A DNA stretch of 64,000 nucleotides from Leptospiraceae bacterium (lineage in GTDB: Bacteria > Spirochaetota > Leptospiria > Leptospirales > Leptospiraceae). The stretch is taken from assembly GCA_024233875.1 (NCBI GenBank), contig JACKPB010000005.1, positions 1 through 64,000 of the forward strand, read 5' to 3'. The position numbers were made by a program, and so were the translations under genes. Below the pieces are notes generated by a model. That model saw only the letters and a program-made list of their open reading frames with translations, searched no databases and had not been told where the DNA came from. Shown here piece by piece: positions 7,311-15,784 of this stretch. Each line of letters opens with the position of its first letter. Positions within the stretch are counted from its first letter, which is position 1.

Positions 7311-8714
7311 TTATAGATTTTCTAGAGGATTGAGTTCGCTTTCATAAATTTGAAAACCCTCCCAGTCTATTGAGTTTCCTTCTTTGATTTCGATTTGAAT
7401 GCTTTGATCCTTTGAAAACATCTCTTTCAATCCTTCTGAGAGGTTCGTCTCGTCTCTTCCATCAAAAAAACCTTTCTCTATATCCAAAATAAGTTCTAGA
7501 TCACCATTTTTCTTTTGAAATAATTTGTGTCGATGTACCCGAAATTTTCGAATCCATCTAGAAATATCAATAGGATTGATACGCTTACCGGAATTGTTAA
7601 TGAAATAAACCGGTTTTCTGGCTTCCTCCATTCGTAATTTTGGAGTTTTTTCTCCGCAATCACAGGGAGAAAAATCCAAACTTCCCCGATCACCGGTGTT
7701 GTATCTCAATAGGGGTAAATATGGATTCCTGCCTCCTGTAACAACAATAAAACCAATTTCTCCTTCCGGGAGACGGTTTCCCTCTGAATCAGTAATTTCT
7801 ACAAAGAGATCCTTAGGTAAGACATGGAAAGTATTGGGATCTTTCCTGCAGGAATAAGCGATCGGTCCCGTCTCATTCAGGCTGTAAAAATCAACTACAG
7901 GACAACCGAAGGTTTCTATTAATCTTTTTCGAATCCCATCTGTCATTTTTAAAGAAGTAGAAAGTAGGGCCTTGGGTTGATATTTTAACGGATATGAAAG
8001 TAAATCATAAAAAGAGACAGGGTCTCCACATAAAAATTCCGGTTGCAAATCTTCTATGAATTTTACTGTATCACCGGGATCATTCCATGTTTTCGGATTC
8101 AAATTGATCTTTGAATACCCGGCACCATTGAGAATGGGTTTCACCGTTGAGTAGACAATTGTATTCTCCTGTGAGCAAATCAGCATAGATGCTATCGTAG
8201 TTTCATTCAATTGAATTGAAATTCCATTTGATTTCAAACTATAAAAAAGTAGGGGATTGTAACAACCGATAGCTAGTGGATGATTCGGGCAGGGTATGGA
8301 GTGTCCTGTAGTACCGGATGTAGGATTGACAATCAATCGGGAAAAATCAGAACCATCCGGTACAATATCTACTAAATGTTTGGAAAGATCACCACGATGC
8401 ATGAGGGGAATTCTTTCAAAGTCTGAATTTAGATCCAGAAGATGAGTTTGTTTTTTTAAAAATGGGGAAGATTCGGATTGCTTATGGATGGTTTCTATCC
8501 ATTTCTCTCCCGGAATTTTTTCTCCGAGAGATCTCTGTTGTAAATCTTCTTCATAGACATCCAAAAACTTTTTGTCTGTAAAGGTCAAACGATCTCCGCA
8601 GGAAAAATTATAGATTGGTGAATGTTTATGTTCTATCAATCTTTCCAGAAGAGGAAGGTTTCTTTCTGTCAACATTGGAATTCGAAATTTTAATTCATCA
8701 TCAATTTTTATCAT
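7311..8714 (-). CDS. PaaK-like adenylate-forming (AMP-dependent) ligase
   Basis: The 467-residue enzyme belongs to the phenylacetate-CoA ligase/F390 synthetase branch of the adenylate-forming superfamily, whose members activate a carboxylate with ATP. It shows the phosphate-binding loop TSGTTG (132-137), YSLNETG (277-283), the ribose-contacting RYNTGD (337-342) and a CDCG element (351-354), followed by a small C-terminal domain. The usual GR-D-M hinge of PaaK is replaced by EARKPVYF. No phenylacetate degradation genes are nearby. It starts 1 bp after the 200-residue gene and is the last gene of the AAA-vWA operon, so its substrate may belong to that system. Family confident, substrate unknown. 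Confidence 0.8.
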   Translation of the reverse strand: MIKIDDELKFRIPMLTERNLPLLERLIEHKHSPIYNFSCGDRLTFTDKKFLDVYEEDLQQRSLGEKIPGEKWIETIHKQSESSPFLKKQTHLLDLNSDFERIPLMHRGDLSKHLVDIVPDGSDFSRLIVNPTSGTTGHSIPCPNHPLAIGCYNPLLFYSLKSNGISIQLNETTIASMLICSQENTIVYSTVKPILNGAGYSKINLNPKTWNDPGDTVKFIEDLQPEFLCGDPVSFYDLLSYPLKYQPKALLSTSLKMTDGIRKRLIETFGCPVVDFYSLNETGPIAYSCRKDPNTFHVLPKDLFVEITDSEGNRLPEGEIGFIVVTGGRNPYLPLLRYNTGDRGSLDFSPCDCGEKTPKLRMEEARKPVYFINNSGKRINPIDISRWIRKFRVHRHKLFQKKNGDLELILDIEKGFFDGRDETNLSEGLKEMFSKDQSIQIEIKEGNSIDWEGFQIYESELNPLENL

Positions 8715-8715
8715 T

Positions 8716-9318
8716 TCATTCCCTCGGCATTTTGGATGCAGCTTCCTCGGCTTCTTTTCTTCTCATCGCTTCGAGAAGTTCTTCTTCTTTACGTTTGGCG
8801 GCTTTCTGAGCCTTGATTGTCTTTTGGATGATCGCTTCCCGTTCTACCGAATCTAATGATGACATTCGGTCCGAGAAGTATTCCTGAGTTTCTCCTTCCG
8901 GAAGAATTGAAAGATACTTTACTAGCAAACGACATAGCTCCTCCTGACGATCCGGATGATTCAGAAATTCATGGGCTCCTACAAGTCGGGTGTATGGTTT
9001 TAAGTGATTGAATAGAAAATCATACACCTTAGACTCGGGTATCTCCAAATTTTGAAATATTGGATCATGGAGTATGTATGTGAGAATTGCGACTACTTTC
9101 AGATGATTTCGATTTTCCTTGCTTTCCATTAGGTTGATTGATTTCTTATCCCGTGGATAGCTCCGGGTTAAAAAATAGATTGTATCATTATAGAGTGCTT
9201 CGGTAGATAGTTTCCCTTTCACTATAGACCCATTTTTCAATATTGGTTCAGCCTGAAACTCTATCGGACACTGAACCAAACGATTTCGGAGATAAGAAAT
9301 TTCCGGAGATTTTTTCAT
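8716..9318 (-). CDS. hypothetical helical protein of the AAA-vWA operon
   Basis: This 200-residue soluble protein is not one I can name. Residues 1-75 look like a small alpha/beta region (FQAEPILKNGSIVKGKL, IYFLTRSYP). Residues 75-135 are helical. The C-terminal third is a long charged helix rich in Arg, Lys, Glu and Ala (from SLDSVEREAIIQ to EEAASKMPRE). I have an unverified impression that similar tails occur in uncharacterised proteins encoded beside AAA and vWA genes in other phyla. The gene overlaps the vWA gene by 4 bp and is followed after 1 bp by the ligase gene, so translation is coupled. A scaffold or adaptor role is a guess from the tail. Confidence 0.7.
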   Translation of the reverse strand: MKKSPEISYLRNRLVQCPIEFQAEPILKNGSIVKGKLSTEALYNDTIYFLTRSYPRDKKSINLMESKENRNHLKVVAILTYILHDPIFQNLEIPESKVYDFLFNHLKPYTRLVGAHEFLNHPDRQEELCRLLVKYLSILPEGETQEYFSDRMSSLDSVEREAIIQKTIKAQKAAKRKEEELLEAMRRKEAEEAASKMPRE

Positions 9319-11093
9319 GATCCCTCAAATGTATAATTTTTATTGCTAAACTTTCTCGCAAATTCCAGGAGATCTGTCCAGTTACGTATTACAGACATAT
9401 CCCAACCCTGTTCGAGTATTTTTTTTAAACCCGGATCTTTCTCCGGACTCGAGTAAAGATTTAAAACCATAGTTGCTCCCCCTCCACCGGATTTGTCCAA
9501 AGCCATCTGCATAACATCGTAGCCGTTATTTCCTTTCTCATCTTTGTCATACATTGTTGTGATTCCATCATCCGAAATATGTAAAATGTGAACTTTTCGA
9601 TCAGAAGGCTTTCTTTCTGAATAAGTATCTCTAATAATGTGAATAGGAAAGGCTGTAGATCCACCTATGTATCCGGTGATGATTTCTAAAACTTTTTTTT
9701 CATCTGATATAAAACCTTTTGTTGTGCGGAATACACCGGGACCACTCCAGAGTGTCGCCTGAACTTTAGAACCCGTCCTGAGGGCTGATAGTGAAATGAT
9801 TGTCCCAGCAAGGGCAAGGTAGGATACATTTTGTCCGGGATTAGGCATAGAACCGGAACAATCTATGTATATATCTAAATCGATGGGCTCTCTATCAGGT
9901 TCTGAACCCTCAGAAAGTCCAAATCGATCCTCAACTGTTGTGTAGCCCGGTATCACAATCGGGCTTTTGATAGCCGTTTGAAACCAGTTGATATTTTCCA
10001 TAGGAGAACCAATTTCCCAGACATCCACCCCTTCGATAAGCGGTTCTTTTGAAACAGGATTTTTAGCAGATGGGAAGGGGACAAGATACGGGATTGCTCT
10101 TTCTTTGTAGTATTGTATTACAATATCTTTTGAATTTATATTCAATCCCATATCCCGAAGAATCTGTCCGAATTCAAAAGGCTCCCTGTATTGAGAATTG
10201 GATCCCTTTGAATTCGGATTGACTTCAGCTGATTTTGAATTTCCATTTTCTTCTGAATCGGAATCATCAGAAATCCCATCGGATTGTTTCCCTTCCTTCA
10301 ACTCCAGAGCAGGATGAATGCAATCGGATTCTTCTGTAGGATCATTTTCGAGCAGTCCCGGAGGTATCTCGTCCATACTGATAGATTTGGTGTCAGAAAA
10401 TAGGGAAGCCTGTTCCAATGAATTGGAATTGCTATCTTCTAAAAGATATACATAGCAGAGTGCGGCAAATCTTCCACTTCCATGCACAAAGTCTTCGGCA
10501 TAACTCAAAATCAAATCTTTTCCCAGTCCGGCATCCGCTTCCATAGTATCCGAAATCTCCCCACGGCTCAAATATCCTTTCGGAAGTGCCCAGAGAAGTT
10601 CGTAGATTCTCATGTAAAATTTCCAGAGATTGGATTGTCCTTCAACCTTTGCGTTTATCTTCTGATAGACTTCATCTATTTTTAATTTATGAAACCGTTT
10701 CAATCTATAGTTTATTAGTAGATCTTCATATAGGTTGGTAACCATAGGAGTCATGTACTCCAATCTCTTGAGTACTTTTCGAACCCGTATCACCATTTTT
10801 CCATAATTTGTCAAATTCCCAGGAGAGTAGACGTGGTGTCCTATTTCATGAGAAAGAATTTCTTCCGAATAATCGAGAAGATTCCATTCTTGAATCTTTA
10901 GCATATCCACCAGAATTGCATGATCGTCCAACCGAATTGCCGCAATGCTATCTCCGAGTAATTTTTTAATAGACTTCTCTTCGAATAGAAAAATTGGTTC
11001 TTTCATCCTAACAAATTTACTCCAGTTGAGTAAGGATTTTTCCCAGTTGGACATCCAATTCTCAATTATGGTATATGTTTCGGATTTTTTCAT
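9315..11093 (-). CDS. vWA-domain protein with N-terminal HExxH metallopeptidase-like motif
   Basis: This 592-residue protein has an N-terminal zincin-like region with HEIGH (82-86), followed by NLYEDLLINYRL, where Glu123 could be the third zinc ligand. A helical region (140-230) and an acidic, low-complexity linker (about 235-305) come next, then a vWA domain (about 400-590) with an intact MIDAS motif DCSGS (411-415) and a later GGST and SDDG. In CobT, CbbO and NorD proteins a vWA subunit works with a MoxR-type AAA ATPase to remodel an enzyme or insert metal. Here the AAA partner is two genes upstream. The gene starts 1 bp after its neighbour's stop. The metallopeptidase part is the unusual element. 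Confidence 0.85.
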   Translation of the reverse strand: MKKSETYTIIENWMSNWEKSLLNWSKFVRMKEPIFLFEEKSIKKLLGDSIAAIRLDDHAILVDMLKIQEWNLLDYSEEILSHEIGHHVYSPGNLTNYGKMVIRVRKVLKRLEYMTPMVTNLYEDLLINYRLKRFHKLKIDEVYQKINAKVEGQSNLWKFYMRIYELLWALPKGYLSRGEISDTMEADAGLGKDLILSYAEDFVHGSGRFAALCYVYLLEDSNSNSLEQASLFSDTKSISMDEIPPGLLENDPTEESDCIHPALELKEGKQSDGISDDSDSEENGNSKSAEVNPNSKGSNSQYREPFEFGQILRDMGLNINSKDIVIQYYKERAIPYLVPFPSAKNPVSKEPLIEGVDVWEIGSPMENINWFQTAIKSPIVIPGYTTVEDRFGLSEGSEPDREPIDLDIYIDCSGSMPNPGQNVSYLALAGTIISLSALRTGSKVQATLWSGPGVFRTTKGFISDEKKVLEIITGYIGGSTAFPIHIIRDTYSERKPSDRKVHILHISDDGITTMYDKDEKGNNGYDVMQMALDKSGGGGATMVLNLYSSPEKDPGLKKILEQGWDMSVIRNWTDLLEFARKFSNKNYTFEGS

Positions 11094-11094
11094 T

Positions 11095-12105
11095 TCAGGC
11101 GATTCCGATCATTAGAACATTGAAGCTTGCAGGTGTGATGAAGTATACAGATCGCAATCCATACACTTTTTTTAAATTTTCCCGGGGAAACGATGGAAAG
11201 TTTTCTGTAATACCTTCTATAGTAATCGTATCCTTTCCGGGATTCGCAGGAAACTCTAAAATTTGGTTCGTTTCCTCGGAATCCAAACTCAAAACCTTTT
11301 GAGTGTAAGTTCCTGTAAAATCAGAATGAAATCGATAAAAAGATTCATCATCATAGACCAGAGTCCTCTCTTTTTCATCGATACTCAGGGTTGTTAAAAA
11401 ACTTCCTCCGAATCCGTAGAATCCTCCTGTGATACGAAATACCAGTCTTGTGGGTGGTGGAACCGAATTCTTTAATTCCTGGAAGGTATTGAATGGATTC
11501 ATTCGAACACGATTCAAAAATGCCTTACGATCGGACTCTTTTATAGACACTCCAAAAGTATAGTCAAACATAGGAGATGGGAGCTCTTCTGAGTATTCGA
11601 GGGCCAGATCTCTGTACTGGGGTTTACCACAAATCCAGGTAAACACAAAGATCATTTTCAAAACAATCCCCACAGGTTCTTTTCGAAAGACATTTATCCC
11701 CTTCCAAAAATCTCTCCATCGAAAAAGATCAAAGTCTTTGTCCTTATAGAGATTCAAGAATGCATTTATAGATGAATTGAGAAAAAGTTTTGGATTTTGC
11801 AAACAGAGTTCCGGAGATGTTTTGATGAGTTCTCTTAGAAAAAGGCCAACCTCCCAGATCTCTCCTGATCCCCGCGATTGAAGAGTGAGAAAGATCTCAT
11901 ACAATGTGAATACTAGTTCTTCGAATTTTTCGCCTTCTATGACTGGCAAGATCTCCAATAGGGGAAGATAGGATTGTTTTAATACTTCTAGAAAATCATC
12001 TTCGGACAGGTTGGGATAGTCTGTTTTAGCGGAATAAAATTTCTTATTGAATTCCTCTTTGTGGAGGGCAAGAAACTCCCTCAACCCGACTGCCATTTCA
12101 ACCAT
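11095..12105 (-). CDS. hypothetical protein between the AAA and vWA genes
   Basis: I do not recognise a family for this 336-residue protein. Residues 1-190 are predominantly helical, with a WICGKPQYRDLAL segment around 150-165 that resembles the helical regions found beside vWA proteins. Residues 190-336 look beta-rich (LVFRITGGFYGFGGSFLTTLSID, TITIEGI). There is no signal peptide; one hydrophobic stretch (VLKMIFVFTWICG) could be a buried helix. It overlaps the AAA gene by 25 bp and ends 1 bp before the vWA gene, so its stoichiometry is probably linked to both. It is likely a specific subunit or target adaptor of the complex, which is inference. Confidence 0.7.
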   Translation of the reverse strand: MVEMAVGLREFLALHKEEFNKKFYSAKTDYPNLSEDDFLEVLKQSYLPLLEILPVIEGEKFEELVFTLYEIFLTLQSRGSGEIWEVGLFLRELIKTSPELCLQNPKLFLNSSINAFLNLYKDKDFDLFRWRDFWKGINVFRKEPVGIVLKMIFVFTWICGKPQYRDLALEYSEELPSPMFDYTFGVSIKESDRKAFLNRVRMNPFNTFQELKNSVPPPTRLVFRITGGFYGFGGSFLTTLSIDEKERTLVYDDESFYRFHSDFTGTYTQKVLSLDSEETNQILEFPANPGKDTITIEGITENFPSFPRENLKKVYGLRSVYFITPASFNVLMIGIA

Positions 12106-13745
12106 TCCATATAATTTGTATAACGTTGATGGAGATATTTCAACTTCAATATGTCATCAAACTGATGGCCGTAAAGTTTTTTGGTTTTTGTCCATTCATT
12201 CATTAGTTTTTCTATCTTTGTCATTCTTTTCTTGGTATCAGCCATGGACAGACCCTCCAGACCGGATTTGAATTCTTCTTCAAGTGCGAATATAGGATCA
12301 TTTGAATCAAGACCTAGGGATATAAAGAGTTCATTAGAAAGTTCTAATAGTTTTCGAATCCAACTTACTTTATCAGATCGATAGATTTGATTTCCAGGAA
12401 TTTCGAAGAAAGGAGAGTCCGGATTCTGAACAAGCTTGTCATGCAAAACAAACGGCAATACCTGTCTTACATCTTCATATTCAACTTTTTCATTTCCCCG
12501 AAAGTATGCCATAGCTTTCATGTATACGATGCAGGTCATAAGTGCTCTTACCGAAAGACCATTCTTAGTTTGAGAACCAATGTCTTTGTTTTTGTCTTTT
12601 CCGGAATCTGTACTACTGAACGCTCTATAATCCAATCCGGATAGTTTGAGAGTATCTTTAGTTTTGTATTCAATTTGTTCGCCTGCAACATCTAAAAATT
12701 CAAAATGACTGGCGAAGAATTCTAGTTGCCTGAGTAAGTCATCAGGGAATTCAACAGAGAGAATAGCTGAATTCATTTCATTCAATTCTTCCTCTGTAAA
12801 TATCACTTCGGCGGGAACAACCTCTTCCGGCTTCATTCCATCTTCCAGTCGTTTCAGCAGTTCACCCAGAAACCGGGTATTGAAGTGAAGAGCTTTCACT
12901 ACGATATCCAATCGGTCCTTGAGAGCTTCAATAACTTCATAGGTTCCGCCTCCCGCATCATCATTTGCCGTTAGATACCATGCGGCATCGGGACACTCAT
13001 AGATTTGATCCAAGATCTCTGCGTAATTGTCACCCAGAACTGTTAATAGAGCCGATTGAGTACGGGTAGGAATTCTATTGTATTCATCAATGATCTTCAC
13101 TCTCATCCCCAGCCACTTTCTCCATGCTATTTTGATCTCATCCATGTTTTTGGCATTCATTAGATCGGAAGGAATCGGATTTCCTAAAAGGTCAGAAATT
13201 GTCATTTGGGGTTGACCATGCTGGATGGAACGTTTTACTTCTTTGAGTGAATACCCCGACATGACTCCCATGAGAATGGCACTGGCTGTTTTGCCACGAC
13301 CCGGACCACCGACCAGGAGACACCGTCTTCGGGTAGCTAAAGTGAGAAGGGGAAAAAGTACATAGCTCGAATAGCTCTGAGCAGAAGGAAAATTTACGAC
13401 TGTTTTTAGGTCACCCACCGTATAGGAATGATGGGGCCCGCTATTGTACTCTATGTCATAGTACGGACTAATGATTGCATAGTTTACAATCCAAAAGTAT
13501 GCCTTACGCAGTTTTTCATCCAAACTGGTCTGAGTTTCTTCCCGAACATTTGAATCGGTAGGCAATGGACCCCGAAATAAGTCATCCATATCAAATTTTT
13601 TCTTCTTTTGATTCAAGTTTGGACGTGTGGGAGAGGCTGAAATCTTTTGATATTTTTTATAGAGCTCCATATTCTGGAAGTTTCCCTTTTCGTCAGGAAA
13701 TGCAATGATTATTTTTAATTCGACTTCGCTTTTTATTGACTCCAT
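12081..13745 (-). CDS. MoxR-type AAA+ ATPase
   Basis: The 554-residue protein contains an AAA+ core at about 105-340: Walker A GPGRGKT (147-153), Walker B VKIIDE (216-221), the loop IPTRTQSALL typical of MoxR ATPases, sensor-1 TAND (259-262) and an arginine near 278. A helical lid follows. The first 60 residues carry a lysine-rich stretch, and the C-terminal 150 residues are helical. MoxR ATPases act with vWA proteins to activate or load cofactor into target enzymes. This is the first gene of the five-gene operon. It starts only 38 bp from the divergent purC, and no ribosome site is visible, so a leaderless transcript or a later start (Met26) is possible. Confidence 0.9.
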   Translation of the reverse strand: MESIKSEVELKIIIAFPDEKGNFQNMELYKKYQKISASPTRPNLNQKKKKFDMDDLFRGPLPTDSNVREETQTSLDEKLRKAYFWIVNYAIISPYYDIEYNSGPHHSYTVGDLKTVVNFPSAQSYSSYVLFPLLTLATRRRCLLVGGPGRGKTASAILMGVMSGYSLKEVKRSIQHGQPQMTISDLLGNPIPSDLMNAKNMDEIKIAWRKWLGMRVKIIDEYNRIPTRTQSALLTVLGDNYAEILDQIYECPDAAWYLTANDDAGGGTYEVIEALKDRLDIVVKALHFNTRFLGELLKRLEDGMKPEEVVPAEVIFTEEELNEMNSAILSVEFPDDLLRQLEFFASHFEFLDVAGEQIEYKTKDTLKLSGLDYRAFSSTDSGKDKNKDIGSQTKNGLSVRALMTCIVYMKAMAYFRGNEKVEYEDVRQVLPFVLHDKLVQNPDSPFFEIPGNQIYRSDKVSWIRKLLELSNELFISLGLDSNDPIFALEEEFKSGLEGLSMADTKKRMTKIEKLMNEWTKTKKLYGHQFDDILKLKYLHQRYTNYMEWLKWQSG

Positions 13746-13783
13746 AGGAAATTTTTTTAGCGTGAAATTCTAAGGGAAAAGCA

Positions 13784-14632
13784 TTGGAACCATTTTACAG
13801 GGGAAAAGTTAGAGACATTTATAAAATTGGAAATACTCTTCTTCTATGCAATTCAGATCGTATTTCTGCTTTTGACTGTATCTTCAAAGAGGAAATTTCA
13901 GGGAAAGGAGCGATTCTCAATCGAATCTCCAATCTTTGGTTTTCGGTATTTTCACACATACCCAACCACTTACTTGAAACTGAGTATCAAAACTTTCCTA
14001 CACCATTCAATTCTGAAGAATATCGTGATCGTTCCGTTCTTGTAAGACAGTGTCAGCGTATAGATTTTGAATGTGTGGTCAGAGGCTATGTTTCCGGATC
14101 AGCCTGGAAGGAATACAAAACTCACGGGACCATAGCCGGAGTGAGTTACAGACAGGGACTTAAAGAATCAGAAAAACTTCCGGAACCCATTTTCACTCCC
14201 GCAGTAAAAAACGACACAGGTCATGATGAAAATATCAGTGAAGCTGAAATGGAAAAGCGTATCGGACGTGAGCTTTTTCTAAAATTGAAAAACTATTCTT
14301 TAGAATTGTATTCAACTGCCGCTTTGAAGACTGAAAAAGTAGGGATTCTTCTTTGTGATACCAAATTTGAGTTTGGAATTCTGGATGGTGAAGTTACACT
14401 TATTGATGAGTTGCTTACCCCTGACTCATCAAGGTATTGGGATGCGTCCGAGTACAAACTGGGAATATCCCCACCCAGTTATGACAAACAAATACTACGA
14501 AATTATTTGGAATCTATAAATTGGAACAAAGAGCCACCACCACCTTCACTACCCATAAGCATTCAAAATGAAATCATTCAAAAATACAAAGAGATTGAGG
14601 AAAAACTAAACCTATGTATATCGGAAAAGTAA
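13784..14632 (+). CDS. purC: phosphoribosylaminoimidazole-succinocarboxamide (SAICAR) synthase
   Basis: PurC joins aspartate to CAIR in an ATP-dependent step of purine synthesis. The 282-residue product shows RGKVRDIY and DRISAFD at the N-terminus, the substrate-binding [11 protein letters not shown], and DTKFEFG with [13 protein letters not shown] near the C-terminus, all family signatures. The start is a TTG with AAGGG just upstream; no in-frame ATG fits. It begins the purC-purS-purQ operon and overlaps purS by 19 bp. Its promoter must lie in or next to the start of the divergent AAA gene. Confidence 0.97.
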   Translation: MEPFYRGKVRDIYKIGNTLLLCNSDRISAFDCIFKEEISGKGAILNRISNLWFSVFSHIPNHLLETEYQNFPTPFNSEEYRDRSVLVRQCQRIDFECVVRGYVSGSAWKEYKTHGTIAGVSYRQGLKESEKLPEPIFTPAVKNDTGHDENISEAEMEKRIGRELFLKLKNYSLELYSTAALKTEKVGILLCDTKFEFGILDGEVTLIDELLTPDSSRYWDASEYKLGISPPSYDKQILRNYLESINWNKEPPPPSLPISIQNEIIQKYKEIEEKLNLCISEK

Positions 14633-14862
14633 ATATATCCTTAAAAAAATCGGTTCTCGACCCACAGGGAACTACTGTCATGAATGCATTGCATGACATG
14701 GGAGAAGAGTTTGTAAACGATGTTCGAATCGGAAAGTATGTAGAGGTTACCCTGAAATCTGACTCAGAAGATCAGGCGAAAGAGGACCTAGATCGTCTTT
14801 GCAAGAAACTACTGGTCAATCCAATCATTGAAACCTATTCGATTTCTGTGGAGAAAATTTGA
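14614..14862 (+). CDS. purS: phosphoribosylformylglycinamidine synthase subunit PurS
   Basis: PurS is the small structural subunit of the three-part FGAM synthase (PurS, PurQ, PurL). The 82-residue sequence has the expected pattern: [23 protein letters not shown] and a C-terminal NPIIETYSI strand. It overlaps the end of purC and ends 1 bp before purQ. No purL follows in this window, so the large subunit must be encoded elsewhere. Confidence 0.95.
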   Translation: MYIGKVNISLKKSVLDPQGTTVMNALHDMGEEFVNDVRIGKYVEVTLKSDSEDQAKEDLDRLCKKLLVNPIIETYSISVEKI

Positions 14863-14863
14863 T

Positions 14864-15529
14864 ATGAAAACCGGGGTTATAGTTTTTCCGGGTTCCAATT
14901 GCGACCGGGATATAGAATATGTTTTGAAGCACCATTACAAGCACACTGTAGATTTTATCTGGCATAAGAATAGCATTGAAGAAAAGTATGATCTCATTGT
15001 AGTTCCCGGTGGATTCTCCTATGGTGACTATCTCCGTTGCGGTGCCATAGCCCGATTCTCTAATGCAATGAAATCTTTGGAATCACACATTTCTTCCGGA
15101 AGAAGGGTACTGGGTATCTGCAATGGATTTCAGATTCTAACTGAAGCGGGTTTGCTTCCCGGTACACTCATGCGGAACAAAAATCTGAAACATATTTGTA
15201 AAAATGTTTTTCTTAAAAAAGGTTCTTCTTCCAATCCATTGACATCCGGAATCACAGAGGATACGATTCTGGACATTCCTGTTTCTCATAGTGAAGGATC
15301 TTACTTTGCCGATGAGGATACTCTCAAAAGACTGGAAGATGAAAATTCCATTTTTTATAAGTATGCGATTGACAACCCCAATGGATCTGTAGCCGATATT
15401 GCAGGTGTTACGTCTTCAGATTTTTTAATTGCAGGCCTCATGCCTCATCCAGAAAGAGCAGTGGATGATTGGTGCTCATCTAAAAATGGAATCCAGTTTT
15501 TCGATTCCTACTTTAGTAGTTTTAATTGA
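14864..15529 (+). CDS. purQ: phosphoribosylformylglycinamidine synthase glutaminase subunit PurQ
   Basis: PurQ releases ammonia from glutamine for FGAM synthase. I start at the ATG at 14864, one base after the purS stop, giving 221 residues; a longer frame from 14828 would add 12 unrelated residues inside purS. The class I glutaminase features are clear: VPGGFSYGDYLR, the nucleophile Cys in GICNGFQ, and PHPERA with the catalytic His and Glu. It is the last gene of the pur operon. Confidence 0.96.
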   Translation: MKTGVIVFPGSNCDRDIEYVLKHHYKHTVDFIWHKNSIEEKYDLIVVPGGFSYGDYLRCGAIARFSNAMKSLESHISSGRRVLGICNGFQILTEAGLLPGTLMRNKNLKHICKNVFLKKGSSSNPLTSGITEDTILDIPVSHSEGSYFADEDTLKRLEDENSIFYKYAIDNPNGSVADIAGVTSSDFLIAGLMPHPERAVDDWCSSKNGIQFFDSYFSSFN

Positions 15530-15696
15530 AATGAAGGATAGAGTTTTTTATGCAAACAGATTCCCTGAAAACACGATCCGATAAGCCGAAAAGAGAAGTG
15601 AATCAAAATACAACAAAACAAAGCGAAATTTATTTTTTGATATATTTTTTATATGAGAATTCGCATTATGAATTCAACAGGGGAATTTTATATTAA

Positions 15697-15726
15697 TTGA
15701 ACATAAAATCAATATAAATGTATTAT
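15697..15726 (+). promoter_or_regulatory. candidate glgC promoter
   Basis: TTGAAC (15697-15702) and TATTAT (15721-15726) are spaced by 18 bp, about 60 bp before the glgC ATG. An imperfect palindrome (TTTATATT near 15687, TCAATATAAA at 15709-15718) overlaps the -35 region and could be an operator. Confidence 0.4.
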
Positions 15727-15784
15727 TTTAAAACGTATCACTATCTAATAGATTAGATGACAAGAAATAGAAAGGGTATTCAAA

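Noticed and set aside
7311..13745. Reading the AAA-vWA operon as cobalamin CobS-CobT
   Set aside because: No cobalamin genes nearby, an HExxH region is not part of CobT, and the operon contains a ligase and two unknown proteins.
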